Positions 1 to 9,740 of a stretch of 64,000 nucleotides of DNA are shown here, one piece after another (within the stretch, counting starts at the first letter, position 1; every line of letters begins with the position of its first letter). The notes under the pieces are model-generated. The model saw only the letters and a list, made by a program, of their open reading frames with translations. It was not told where the DNA came from and did not search any database. The position numbers were made by a program, and so were the translations under genes. The stretch is from NCBI RefSeq assembly GCF_030766825.1, contig NZ_JASFDV010000014.1, positions 1 to 64,000 on the forward strand. The letters run 5' to 3'. The DNA comes from Nocardiopsis sp. CC223A (GTDB taxonomy: Bacteria > Actinomycetota > Actinomycetes > Streptosporangiales > Streptosporangiaceae).

Positions 1-1
1 A

Positions 2-229
2 AGTCCGGTCGAGGTGTCGCCGCTGGAGTACTCGGTGGCGCGGCGCACCGACACCGGGTCCGCGGAGGCGCTGCACGCGCTGTCGGGGGCCGAGGTGCTG
101 CGTCGCCGTAGCGATGGTGAGTTGTTGGTGTTGGTGCACAACAAGTGGCGGTTGCGGGTCATCGAGCGTGATCATCCGTCGTTGTTCATGGAACCGTTGC
201 TGGCCGGCGGCGTCATCGAGGACGAGTAG
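2..229 (+). CDS. 3' end of an unrecognised gene (5' partial)
   Basis: The reading frame is open from the first bases of the window to the TAG at 227-229, so this is the last ~75 codons of a gene that begins outside. A GTG at 14 could be read as a start, but no ribosome binding site can be judged there and the frame continues upstream of it. The visible peptide is soluble and mixed in charge (for example NKWRLRVIERDHPS) and ends in an acidic tail. I do not recognise a family. It is followed by a 700-base gap before citrate synthase, so it is probably not in that transcript. Confidence 0.55.
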   Translation, partial: SPVEVSPLEYSVARRTDTGSAEALHALSGAEVLRRRSDGELLVLVHNKWRLRVIERDHPSLFMEPLLAGGVIEDE

Positions 230-940
230 GACCCGGCCGCCGCCGATGCACCGCCCGGGGCGCGGAAAAGGCGCTCCCGACCTCTTGCGGTCGGTGCACT
301 TCGCGTGCCCCGGACACGCCCCCGAAACAGGGCTTCGGAAGACGGGTTCGCCGGGACGGGTGTGAACTCCCGTTCCGCGGGCACACTCTTTGCCCACCCG
401 GGACGCCTCCGTGTTCATTCCGGGGAACGGGGTGGGATGCGACGTCCGCGGCAGAGGCCAAGATCACCGCACCGGGGGCACCCCGCGTCAAGCCCCGTGA
501 TCAGGGCGAAGGTACTCTGATAGATGGCCACTAGGGCGCGTTCGGACAGTTGATCGCACTCCGTCGTGTTCGGGTATGTCCATATCTGTGAAGGACACCC
601 GGCAGACGAGGTTCGTGAGGTGATCGGGGTGCTCAGGGGACCGGCACAGGAGGTGTCGCGGTGTCGGGGGAGAACCCTCCGCGGTTCCGCGATGTCTCAG
701 GGCGATCACGGAGTAAACGACATCTGGCAAAGATTGCAAATCTTCACCGTGCGGTAATTCCACTCACGTCTGGGTATGTGTTGCATGTCACCTGTTCGTG
801 AATCGGTGAAACTTATATGATTTTGCTTAATCGTCGTTTAACAAAACAGAACAATAACGAGTGAACGAGAACGTGGCGGCGGACCGCCCCGCGTCTGACG
901 CACCTCACGTATCCCCCGCCTGGAAAGGTTGACCTCGGGC
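230..940 (+). promoter_or_regulatory. Intergenic region with AT-rich gltA promoter segment
   Basis: This 711-base gap has no convincing gene. A small hairpin (CCGACC at 277-282 with GGTCGG at 289-294) lies just after the preceding gene and may help end its transcript. Base composition drops sharply at about 760-865, where T- and A-runs occur, unlike anything nearby. That is the likely promoter and operator region of citrate synthase. I could not assign one -35/-10 pair with confidence. The good RBS for gltA (GGAAAGG at 922-928) ends the region. Confidence 0.5.
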
Positions 941-2230
<1,290 letters not shown>

Positions 2231-2251
2231 CCCCCGACCGGAGCGTACGCA

Positions 2252-2290
2252 ACGCCCGCCCCGCCTTTCGGCGGGGCGGGCGTCCTTTTT
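2252..2290 (+). terminator. Rho-independent terminator after gltA
   Basis: A perfect 14-bp stem (2252-2265 with 2270-2283) and a TTTC loop are followed by CCTTTTTG. This is a textbook intrinsic terminator and the clearest in the window. It begins 22 bases after the gltA stop. Confidence 0.95.
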
Positions 2291-2435
2291 GTCCGGATAT
2301 CTCAGCTATCCGTACCGGTACAGAACCGTCCCTTTCCGCGTATTTTGCGGACGCCCTGCCGTCGGCGTGCGACTTTGAGGGAAGTTGCAGGGTGCGCCCT
2401 CTCCGACGGGAGCGCACAAGGGAGGTGAGGCAACC

Positions 2436-3224
2436 ATGATGCGGAACATGCTGGCCGGGGAGGTCCTCGGGACCATGAGCAGGAACTGGTGGATGGTGGT
2501 CCTCCGCGGGGTCGCCGCGGTGCTCTTCGGTCTGATAGCGCTGATCTGGCCCGGGTTGACCACCGTCACCCTGGCGCTCGTGTTCGGTGCCTACGCCCTC
2601 ATCGACGCGATCGTGCTCGGATACGCGGCCTACCGGGCCGCCCCGGGGACGCGCACCCCGCTCGTGGTCCAGGCGGTGCTCAGCGCCATCGTGGGTCTGA
2701 TCGCGCTGATCTGGCCGGTCGCCGCGGTCATCGCGCTGGTGTTCGTGATCGGCGCGTGGGCCGTCATCACCGGAGTCTCCGAGATCGTCACCGCCGTCCG
2801 CCTGCGCGCCCACATCAGCTCCGAGTGGCTGCTGATCTTCGCCGGCGCGCTCTCGGTCGTGTTCGGCCTGCTGCTGTGGTTCTGGCCGCTGGCCGGGGCG
2901 CAGGCGATCGTGTTCGTGGTCGGTATCTACGCACTGATCTTCGGTGTCGTCATGGTCGTCGCCGGGTTCCGGCTGCGCGGTGCGACCGACGCCATCGCCG
3001 ACGCGGACGCCATGGCCTCCGCCGACATGTCGGAGATGCCGGAGGACCCGGTGAGCGCCTTCGACGAGGGGTACTCCGAGGGCTACCGCGAGGGGTACCG
3101 GGGCGACCCGAACGCGCCCGAGCCGCCGACCGGCGAGGACACCGGCGACACCGGGGCGGTGCGCCGCAGCGGCGGCCGCCACCGCGCCCCGGACGAGGGC
3201 GGCGACCCGGGCACGAAACCCTAG
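2436..3224 (+). CDS. HdeD/DUF308-family membrane protein
   Basis: A 262-residue membrane protein with six predicted hydrophobic helices in three pairs, each pair with the aromatic-rich segment typical of HdeD/DUF308 proteins (for example LFGLIALIWPG, repeated as GLIALIWPVAA and FGLLLWFWPLA). HdeD in E. coli is linked to acid resistance; the role in actinomycetes is not established. The last ~75 residues form an acidic, then basic, cytoplasmic tail (YSEGYREGYRG). ATG 2436 is preceded by GGAGGTGAGG; an in-frame start at 2385 lacks one. The stop overlaps the stop of the convergent gene by four bases. Confidence 0.85.
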   Translation: MMRNMLAGEVLGTMSRNWWMVVLRGVAAVLFGLIALIWPGLTTVTLALVFGAYALIDAIVLGYAAYRAAPGTRTPLVVQAVLSAIVGLIALIWPVAAVIALVFVIGAWAVITGVSEIVTAVRLRAHISSEWLLIFAGALSVVFGLLLWFWPLAGAQAIVFVVGIYALIFGVVMVVAGFRLRGATDAIADADAMASADMSEMPEDPVSAFDEGYSEGYREGYRGDPNAPEPPTGEDTGDTGAVRRSGGRHRAPDEGGDPGTKP

Positions 3225-3535
3225 GACTCGCTGACGAGGAGAGGGCCGCCGCGGTCGACCTGGCTTCCGGGGACGACCGAGGCGGCCTTCTCCTGCTGCC
3301 AGGCCGCGAAGTGCGGCGAGGCGCGGTGCGCCGCCAGGGCCGCCTCGTCGGCGAACACCTCGCACACCCAGAACAGGTCGGGGTCGGCCGAGTCGGCCGT
3401 CACGTCGAAGCGCAGGCACCCCGGCTCCTCGCGGACCGAGGCCGCGGCGTGTCGCGAGATCCCGGCGACGAACGCGTCACGGCGGTCGGGCCGGACCCGG
3501 ACCGAGATGACCAGGGACAACGGGCGGTCGGACAC
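3221..3535 (-). CDS. Antibiotic biosynthesis monooxygenase (ABM/YgiN-like) domain protein
   Basis: A 104-residue single-domain protein of the dimeric alpha+beta barrel fold, the size of YgiN-type quinol monooxygenases. Supporting features are the first beta strand (LVISVRVRPDRRD), the central EEPGCLRFDV strand and the FADEAALAAHRASPHF helix that often carries family histidines. Such proteins act on quinols or polyketide-like aromatics without metal or flavin, but a substrate cannot be read from sequence. It is convergent with the HdeD-like gene, and the two stops overlap by four bases. Confidence 0.85.
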   Translation of the reverse strand: MSDRPLSLVISVRVRPDRRDAFVAGISRHAAASVREEPGCLRFDVTADSADPDLFWVCEVFADEAALAAHRASPHFAAWQQEKAASVVPGSQVDRGGPLLVSES

Positions 3536-3615
3536 GGCGGCTCCTGTCGGGGCGGGGCGGGGCGGGTGCCCGAGCCTAGCGCCCCCGTCCGCGGTGCGCG
3601 GTGGCCGGGGTTCGC

Positions 3616-3654
3616 TACCATGGCGCCGTGCACTTCCTCCAGATCTACGGCTAG
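3616..3654 (+). promoter_or_regulatory. Possible leaderless promoter and 8-codon leader peptide
   Basis: A -10-like hexamer TACCAT (3616-3621) lies six bases before GTG at 3628, the spacing expected if transcription starts on the start codon. The GTG opens a short frame, MHFLQIYG, ending in TAG at 3652-3654, about 100 bases before the glycosyltransferase. The interval holds mutually exclusive pairings: GCGGCCCGG with CCGGGCGCCGC, and GGGCG with CGCCC. This resembles a translational or transcriptional attenuator. No good -35 is visible, so support is moderate. Confidence 0.4.
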
Positions 3655-3756
3655 CGGCCCGGCGTCACCGACGCCACGCCGCCCCCGCCCCGTGAGCGGG
3701 CCGGGCGCCGCTTCGCCCTACCCGTAGCAGCTTCTCGACATCTGGAGAGATCCGCG

Positions 3757-4920
3757 ATGACCCGTCGCGCCCATATCGCCATGGTCGGCGTCCCGGCGGT
3801 CAGCCACACCCTGCCCAGCCTGGAGATCCTCCGCGAACTGGTCCGCAGGGGCCACCGCGTAACGGTCGCCAACGACACGCTGATGGCCGACCTCATCACC
3901 CCGACCGGGGCCGAACTCGTCCCGTTCACCACCACTCTGCCCACCGGGGACGAGGAGTGGCCGGACGACCCCGTCGAGGGCATGGACGTGTTCCTCGACG
4001 ACGCCATCAACGGCCTGCCCGTCATCCGCGACTCCTACGAAGCGGACCGGCCCGACGTGTTCCTGTACGACATCGGCGGGTACGCCGCCCGGGTGCTGGG
4101 AATCCAGTGGGGGATCCCCAGCGTGCAGCTGTCCCCGACCTACGTCGCCTGGGCCGGCCACCAGGAGGCGGTGATGACCTGGCTGGCCGAGCAGCCCGCC
4201 GCCGCGCACTTCGCCAAGTTCGACGCCTGGCTCGCCGGGAACGGGATCACCGGGCTGGACCACGTCACCTTCCCCGGGAGCCCGGACCGGGCGCTGGCGC
4301 TCATCCCGCGGGAGATGCAGCCGTTCGCCGACACCGTCTCCGACACGGTCACCTTCGTCGGGCCCTGCCTGGGCGACCGTGCAGACCAGGGCGAGTGGAC
4401 ACGGCCCGCCGGTGCGGAGCAGGTCGTCCTGGTGTCCCTGGGGACGGCCTACACCCGCCGGCCCGAGTTCTACCGCACCTGTATCGAGGCGTTCGCCGGG
4501 CTGCCGGGCCGGCACGTGGTGCTCCAGGTCGGCGAGTACATCGACCCGGCCGACCTGGGCGAGGTGCCCGCGAACGTCGAGGTGCACCCGTGGGTGCCGC
4601 AGCTGTCCGTGCTGCGGCAGGCGGACGCGTTCGTCACCCACGCGGGGATGGGCGGTTCCAGCGAAGGACTGTACTGCGGCGTTCCGATGATCGCCGTGCC
4701 CCAGGCCGTCGACCAGTTCGACAACGCCGACCGCCTCCAGGAGTTGGGGGTGGCCCGGCGACTCGACGACAAGGCCGACGACCCGCTCGCCCTGCGGTCG
4801 GCACTGCTGGAGCTGACCTCCGACCCGGCGGTGGCCGCCCGCCTGGCGGAGATCTCCGCCAGGCTGCGGAACCAGGGCACCGCCCATGCGGCCGACCTCA
4901 TCGAGGCCCGGATCCGGTAG
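3757..4920 (+). CDS. MGT-family (macrolide-type) UDP-glycosyltransferase
   Basis: A 387-residue GT-B enzyme of glycosyltransferase family 1. The N-terminal acceptor domain begins HIAMVGVPAVSHTLPSLEI, the usual glycine/histidine segment of MGT enzymes with the catalytic-type His. The C-terminal donor domain has the UDP-sugar signature region HPWVPQLSVLRQADAFVTHAGMGG, split here around WVPQLSVL and THAGMGGSSEGL, then PQAVDQFDNADR. Relatives such as OleD and MgtA glucosylate and inactivate macrolides, but other phenolic acceptors are possible. ATG 3757 has GGAGAG eight bases upstream. No biosynthetic genes surround it, which favours detoxification over natural-product assembly. Confidence 0.88.
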   Translation: MTRRAHIAMVGVPAVSHTLPSLEILRELVRRGHRVTVANDTLMADLITPTGAELVPFTTTLPTGDEEWPDDPVEGMDVFLDDAINGLPVIRDSYEADRPDVFLYDIGGYAARVLGIQWGIPSVQLSPTYVAWAGHQEAVMTWLAEQPAAAHFAKFDAWLAGNGITGLDHVTFPGSPDRALALIPREMQPFADTVSDTVTFVGPCLGDRADQGEWTRPAGAEQVVLVSLGTAYTRRPEFYRTCIEAFAGLPGRHVVLQVGEYIDPADLGEVPANVEVHPWVPQLSVLRQADAFVTHAGMGGSSEGLYCGVPMIAVPQAVDQFDNADRLQELGVARRLDDKADDPLALRSALLELTSDPAVAARLAEISARLRNQGTAHAADLIEARIR

Positions 4921-5033
4921 GCCCCCTCCCGCAGCCCCTCCCGCAGGCCGTCCCGCCATCCCCGACCCGACCCCCGGGCGCGTCCCGGCCGTGCGCCGGG
5001 GCGCGCCCCCGCCCCCTCGCGGAAGGAACGCCC

Positions 5034-5597
5034 GTGGACCACCTCGTCGTCATCACCGGAGGGCCCGGCTCCGGCAAGACCACCCTCGTCGACCACCTGG
5101 CCGGGCTCGGGTACGCCCGCACCGAGGAGGCGGGCCGCGCGATCATCCGTGACCAGCGCGAGATCGACGGGCCCGGCCTGGCCTGGCGCGACGACGCCCT
5201 GTTCGCGGAGCTGATGCTGGCCTGGGAGATCCGTTCGCACCGGGAGGCGGCGGCCCGGCCCGGCCCGGTGTTCTGCGACCGCGGGGTGCCCGACCTGGTC
5301 GGCTACCTCCTGCTGCGCGGGCTGCCGGTGCCGGCGCACGTGGACGCCGCCGCGCGCCGCTTCCGGTACCGGCGCACCGTCTTCCTCGCCCCGCCCTGGC
5401 CGGAGATCTTCACCGGGGACGCCGAGCGCCACCAATCGTGGGAGGAGGCCCTGCGCACCGACCGCGCCATGCGGGAGGCCTACCCGCGGTACGGCTACGA
5501 ACCGGTGGAACTGCCCCGGGTGCCGGTGGCCGAGCGGGGCCGGTTCGTGCTGGCGGCGCTGGCGGGGGAGGACCGGAATTCAGGTCACCGAGAGTGA
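5034..5597 (+). CDS. AAA-type P-loop ATPase/kinase-like protein
   Basis: A 187-residue protein with an N-terminal Walker A motif (GGPGSGKTTLVDHL, residues ~9-22). The second conserved segment is FCDRGVPDLVGYL, which resembles the acidic strand of small predicted ATPases of the AAA_28 type. The central FRYRRTVFLAPPWPEIF and late WEEALRTDRAMREAYPRYGY segments are typical of that family. Its substrate is unknown; many relatives behave like nucleotide or small-molecule kinases. GTG 5034 is chosen because GGAAGGA precedes it. It follows the glycosyltransferase by 113 bases on the same strand and may be cotranscribed. Confidence 0.75.
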   Translation: MDHLVVITGGPGSGKTTLVDHLAGLGYARTEEAGRAIIRDQREIDGPGLAWRDDALFAELMLAWEIRSHREAAARPGPVFCDRGVPDLVGYLLLRGLPVPAHVDAAARRFRYRRTVFLAPPWPEIFTGDAERHQSWEEALRTDRAMREAYPRYGYEPVELPRVPVAERGRFVLAALAGEDRNSGHRE

Positions 5598-5827
5598 GTA
5601 TTCGGTGCATGCACTTTTGTGTCCGGAGCGCTGGAGAACCCCTGGGGGTGAGCAGGCGATCCCCGGTTCGCGAACGTGTCGTGAGTGGCCGTTCACGGCC
5701 GTAAATCCGGCTCTCCCTTGTGATCGGCAGAACCCGGCGCCAGACTCTTCTAGGTAAAGGGAGCATTGACCATGCGCGTCCACCCGATGGGCGCGGGGCG
5801 GACGGGACACGGGGAGTGGTACGGAAG

Positions 5828-7132
5828 GTGGCGAGCGCGTCGGAGGCGAATACGCCGCCCATGAGCTGGGAGGGCATCGAACACGCACTCAACCGGGTAC
5901 GCGGGGAGCTGAAGCAGATCACGCTCAACCTGGCCGATCTGGACGACCACGTCGGCCACCGCATGCTCAAGGGGGCCGACCTGCGCGGCCTCACCCGGGA
6001 GCGCTGGGAGCACGCCGACCGCCACATCCACCGCCTGTGGTCGACCTACGACGCCTTCCGCCGCGCGGTGGAGGAGGCCACCGAGCACCACGGGCTGGGC
6101 AGCAGGCGTGCCTCCGACCAGGTCCGGTTGACCTTCCTGCTCACCGGCCCCTGCCTGGACATGCCGTTGGAGAAGGCTCCGCTGCACGAGCGCGGACTGC
6201 TGGACACCGGCACCGAGCACATCACCCTGGCGGCGGCCGTCGCCCGGATGACCGCCGACTACGAGGAGATCACCGAGGTCGTCTCGGCCGCCGAGACCGC
6301 CTGGAACGCCCTGCATCCCCGTCTGGCCGACCTCGACTCCCTGTGGCGGGAGGTCTGCACCCTCGGCGACATGATCGAGGAGGCGGGCGACGAGAGGGAC
6401 GACGAGGCCCTGCGCTCGGAACTGGACAGGATCGGCGACACCGTCCGCCGCGATCCCCTCTCCCTGCTGGGCGCCGACCGCCGGGTCGACACCTCGGGCC
6501 TGGAGCGCCTGCGCAAGCGGCTGGAGGCGGCGCGCGGCGAGCTGCGCGACGCCCTGCGCATGCGCGACTCCTACCGTGAGAGCATCACCCACCTCGTCTC
6601 CGCCATCGACGACCTGGAGGCCACCGTGGCCTCCCTGCGCGAGCAGCGCGCCCACGTGGCCGGCCGTATCCGCGAACCGCAGGCGGTCGACGTCCCCGAC
6701 CCGGTGCCCGCGCTGCGCGCCCGGATCGACGCGATGGACGCCCTGCGCTCCCGCGGCCGCTGGCGCGAGCTGGGCGTGCTGCTCGGTGAGGTGCAGGCGG
6801 CCGTCCACGCCGCCGCCGACGACGCCCGCGAACGCGGGGAGAACCTGGCGGGCCTGCTGGACCGGCGGAACGAGCTGCGCGGCCGCCTGGAGGCCTACCG
6901 CGCCCGCTCGGTCCGGTTGGGCCTGGCCGAGGACCCGAAGGTCGGCGAACTCCATGCTCGCGCGCACCGGGAGCTGTGGATCGCGCCCGGTGATCTGCGG
7001 GCCGCCACGGTCGCACTGGCCGCCTACCGCAGGTCGCTGGAGGAGCCCGCGGTGACCGAAACCACCCAGAACAGAACCACACCGGGTGCGGGCGCGTCAG
7101 ACGGCGAGAGCGATGGTGGTGTGAGCATATGA
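5828..7132 (+). CDS. Alpha-helical coiled-coil protein, first gene of the PknG operon
   Basis: About 434 residues, strongly helical, with charged heptads in two blocks (around LDRIGDTVRRD and ERLRKRLEAARGELR, then SAIDDLEATVASLREQ and RRNELRGRLEAYRAR). No enzymatic motif or membrane segment is visible, and I do not recognise a named family. It probably acts as a scaffold or partner of the kinase: its stop overlaps the kinase ATG (ATGA), a sign of translational coupling. The start is uncertain. GTG 5828 has GGGGAG 11 bases upstream; ATG 5861 (MSWEGIEHAL), where the conserved-looking sequence begins, is the alternative and has GGAGG 14 bases upstream. Confidence 0.75.
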   Translation: MASASEANTPPMSWEGIEHALNRVRGELKQITLNLADLDDHVGHRMLKGADLRGLTRERWEHADRHIHRLWSTYDAFRRAVEEATEHHGLGSRRASDQVRLTFLLTGPCLDMPLEKAPLHERGLLDTGTEHITLAAAVARMTADYEEITEVVSAAETAWNALHPRLADLDSLWREVCTLGDMIEEAGDERDDEALRSELDRIGDTVRRDPLSLLGADRRVDTSGLERLRKRLEAARGELRDALRMRDSYRESITHLVSAIDDLEATVASLREQRAHVAGRIREPQAVDVPDPVPALRARIDAMDALRSRGRWRELGVLLGEVQAAVHAAADDARERGENLAGLLDRRNELRGRLEAYRARSVRLGLAEDPKVGELHARAHRELWIAPGDLRAATVALAAYRRSLEEPAVTETTQNRTTPGAGASDGESDGGVSI

Positions 7133-9723
7133 CCAAGTGCACGAAGCCCGGGTGCGGCGGTGCGATCGAGGACGGCTTCTGCGTCGTGTGCGGCCTGGAG
7201 CCCGTGCCCGGCACCGCGCCCCCGGTGCCCCCTGCCCCCGGCCCCCCGCAGAACCCCTCCTTCACGCCCCCCGGACCCCGGGGGACCGGGCCGCAGCCGG
7301 GTCGTGCGCAGCCGGCGGCCCCGCGACCTGCGCAGTATCCGCCCCCGGCGCAGTTCCACCCCTCGGGTCCGCAGGGGTCGTTCGGCGCGCCCGTGCCCTC
7401 CGGCCCGCCTCCCTCCGGCCCGCCGCCGTCCGGTCCACAGCACTCCTTCGCCGCCCCGGGCGCCCCGGGGACCCCGCCCGGAACACCGCCGGGCACCCCG
7501 CCCGGTAGGCCCGCATCCGGTGGCACCGGCCTCGACCAGTGGCTGGGCGCGTCCGACGGCGACGACATCGGTGACCCCATCCACTCCCACCCCATCTCCG
7601 GCAACATCCGGCTCTCCGGCCGCTCCGGCCCCGGCAGCATCACCGGTGCGGTCGGCAGCGGCGCGGGGACCGGCTCCGGGCGCACCCGGCGCTCCGTCCG
7701 GGGCATGCTCGGCGCGGGCATGGTCGTCGTCCCCCCGGTGCCCTACCGGGACCCGGCCGAGGCGATCATGGAGAACCCGGTGGTCTCGGAGAAGAACCGG
7801 TTCTGCGGCAACTGCGGGGAGAAGGTCGGCCGCACCCGCGGCGACCAGCAGGGACGCACCGAGGGGTTCTGCCGCAAGTGCGGCACCCAGTACTCCTTCA
7901 CGCCCAAGCTCGGCGCCGGTGACAGGGTCGGCGGCCAGTACGAGGTGCTGGGCTGCCTCGCCCACGGCGGTCTGGGCTGGATCTACCTGGCCCGCGACCG
8001 CAACGTCAACGACCGCTGGGTGGTGCTCAAGGGCCTGCTCAACGCCGGTGACGCCGAGGCGCACAAGGCCGCGGCCGCCGAACGCGCCTTCCTCTCCGAG
8101 GTCGAGCACCCCAACATCGTCAAGATCATCAACTTCTCCCAGCACCCCGACGCGCGCACGGGCATCCCCGCCGGGCACATCGTGATGGAGTACGTCGGCG
8201 GCAAGTCGCTGCGCGAACTCCTGATGGAGCGCCGCGAGCAGGACCCCGACGCGGTGCTGCCGGTGGACCAGGTCATCGCCTACGGCCTAGAGGTCCTGCG
8301 GGCGCTCGGCTACCTGCACTCCAAGGGCCTGCTGTACTGCGACTTCAAGCCCGACAACGTCATCCAGAGCGAGGAGCAGATCAAGCTCATCGACCTGGGC
8401 GGCGTGCGCCGCATGGACGACGCCGTCAGCCCCGTCTACACCACCCCCGGCTACCGGGTCCCCGAGGACGAGCTGCGCGGCCCCGGCCCGACCATCAGCG
8501 CCGACCTGTACTCGGTGGGGCGGGCGCTGGCCGTGCTGAGCTTCCGGTTCAGCTTCATGCGCGAGTTCCCGCACGAGCTGCCGCCGCGCCGGTCCGTCCC
8601 GCTGCTGGAGCGCTACGAGTCCTACGACCGGCTGCTGCGCAGGTCCACCCATCCGGAGATGGAACGCCGCTTCCACGACGCCTCCGACATGGCCGACCAG
8701 CTCACCGGAGTGCTGCGGGAGGTGCTCTCCGACATGGAGGGCACGCCCCACCCGGCTCCCTCGACCCTCTTCGGCGGCGAGAACTTCACCATCGGGTCCG
8801 ACGTGGGCCGTGCCGACCGCATGCTCGTCCCACCCCTGCCCACCGAGGCGGCGACGCTCCTGCCCGCGCCCCTGATCGACCCCACCGACCCGGCCTCCCA
8901 GCACCTGCGGGGCTTCCAGACCCTGCCGTCGGAGGACCTGGTCGCGGCGCTGCGGTCCATGCCCGAGCCCACCCCCGAGACGCTGCTGATGCTGGCCCGG
9001 ACGCTCATCACACTGGGCGAGCACGGGCAGGCCATGGACGTCCTGCACCAGTTCAGCGAGCGCGTACCGGGCGACTGGCGCACCATGTGGTACCTGGCGG
9101 TCGCCGAGTTGAGCACCGGGCACTTCCAGAGCGCCCGCGAGCACTTCGACGAGCTGTACGGCCACCTGCCCGGGGAGATCGCCCCCAAGCTGGGCCTCGC
9201 ACTGGCCTGCGAGCGCACCGGGGAGCACGCGATCGCCGCGCGGCACTACCAGAACGTGTGGAACACCGACCACTCCTTCGTCAGCGCCGCGTTCGGCCTG
9301 TCCCGCATCCGGCTGGCTCAGGGTGACCGGAACGGGGCCATCGCGGTCCTGGACACGGTCCCGAAGCTGTCCAGCCTGTACGTGCACGCCCAGACGGCGC
9401 TCATCTCCGTGCTGGTGGCCCGCCACCCCGGCCGGGAGGCCGGCGACCTGGTGCGTGCCGGACAGCGCTTGGAGAGGCTGGGGCTGGACGGCGAGTCCGC
9501 CGACCGGCTGGCCGCGCGGGCCCTGGAATCCGCACTGGACTGGTTGGAGGCCGGCGGCCGGGCCGACGGGACGGTGCTGTTGGGCGGCCCGCTCACCGAG
9601 GACGGCGTACGCGCCAACCTGGAGCAGCGCTACCGCGACCTGGCGCACCGGTCCACCTCGGTCACGGAACGGTACGAGCTGATCGACAAGGCCAACTCCC
9701 TACGACCCGTGACGCTGCTGTGA
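7129..9723 (+). CDS. pknG: PknG-type serine/threonine protein kinase with zinc ribbons and TPR
   Basis: An 864-residue soluble kinase with the PknG plan plus an extra N-terminal ribbon. C4/C9 with C18/C21 form a first zinc ribbon; residues ~25-130 are a Pro/Gly-rich linker. C226xxC229 and C248xxC251 make the rubredoxin-like ribbon that precedes the kinase in mycobacterial PknG. The kinase has a glycine loop (AHGGLGWIYLA, from ~278), Lys301, the catalytic DFKPDN at 405-410 and IDLGG at 421-425, replacing DFG as in PknG. The C-terminal half carries TPR-like helices. In mycobacteria PknG phosphorylates the FHA protein GarA and so controls 2-oxoglutarate use and glutamate metabolism. GlnX- and GlnH-like genes lie in the same operon here, which supports an equivalent role. 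Confidence 0.93.
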   Translation: MTKCTKPGCGGAIEDGFCVVCGLEPVPGTAPPVPPAPGPPQNPSFTPPGPRGTGPQPGRAQPAAPRPAQYPPPAQFHPSGPQGSFGAPVPSGPPPSGPPPSGPQHSFAAPGAPGTPPGTPPGTPPGRPASGGTGLDQWLGASDGDDIGDPIHSHPISGNIRLSGRSGPGSITGAVGSGAGTGSGRTRRSVRGMLGAGMVVVPPVPYRDPAEAIMENPVVSEKNRFCGNCGEKVGRTRGDQQGRTEGFCRKCGTQYSFTPKLGAGDRVGGQYEVLGCLAHGGLGWIYLARDRNVNDRWVVLKGLLNAGDAEAHKAAAAERAFLSEVEHPNIVKIINFSQHPDARTGIPAGHIVMEYVGGKSLRELLMERREQDPDAVLPVDQVIAYGLEVLRALGYLHSKGLLYCDFKPDNVIQSEEQIKLIDLGGVRRMDDAVSPVYTTPGYRVPEDELRGPGPTISADLYSVGRALAVLSFRFSFMREFPHELPPRRSVPLLERYESYDRLLRRSTHPEMERRFHDASDMADQLTGVLREVLSDMEGTPHPAPSTLFGGENFTIGSDVGRADRMLVPPLPTEAATLLPAPLIDPTDPASQHLRGFQTLPSEDLVAALRSMPEPTPETLLMLARTLITLGEHGQAMDVLHQFSERVPGDWRTMWYLAVAELSTGHFQSAREHFDELYGHLPGEIAPKLGLALACERTGEHAIAARHYQNVWNTDHSFVSAAFGLSRIRLAQGDRNGAIAVLDTVPKLSSLYVHAQTALISVLVARHPGREAGDLVRAGQRLERLGLDGESADRLAARALESALDWLEAGGRADGTVLLGGPLTEDGVRANLEQRYRDLAHRSTSVTERYELIDKANSLRPVTLL

Positions 9724-9740
9724 GGACCGAAGGAACGGCG

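Noticed and set aside
488-763. A 91-codon minus-strand ORF upstream of gltA
   Set aside because: No RBS, no recognisable family, and it lies next to the AT-rich promoter region; insufficient support.
3757-5597. A natural-product biosynthetic cluster around the glycosyltransferase
   Set aside because: No PKS, NRPS or tailoring genes in the vicinity; the neighbours are housekeeping or signalling genes.
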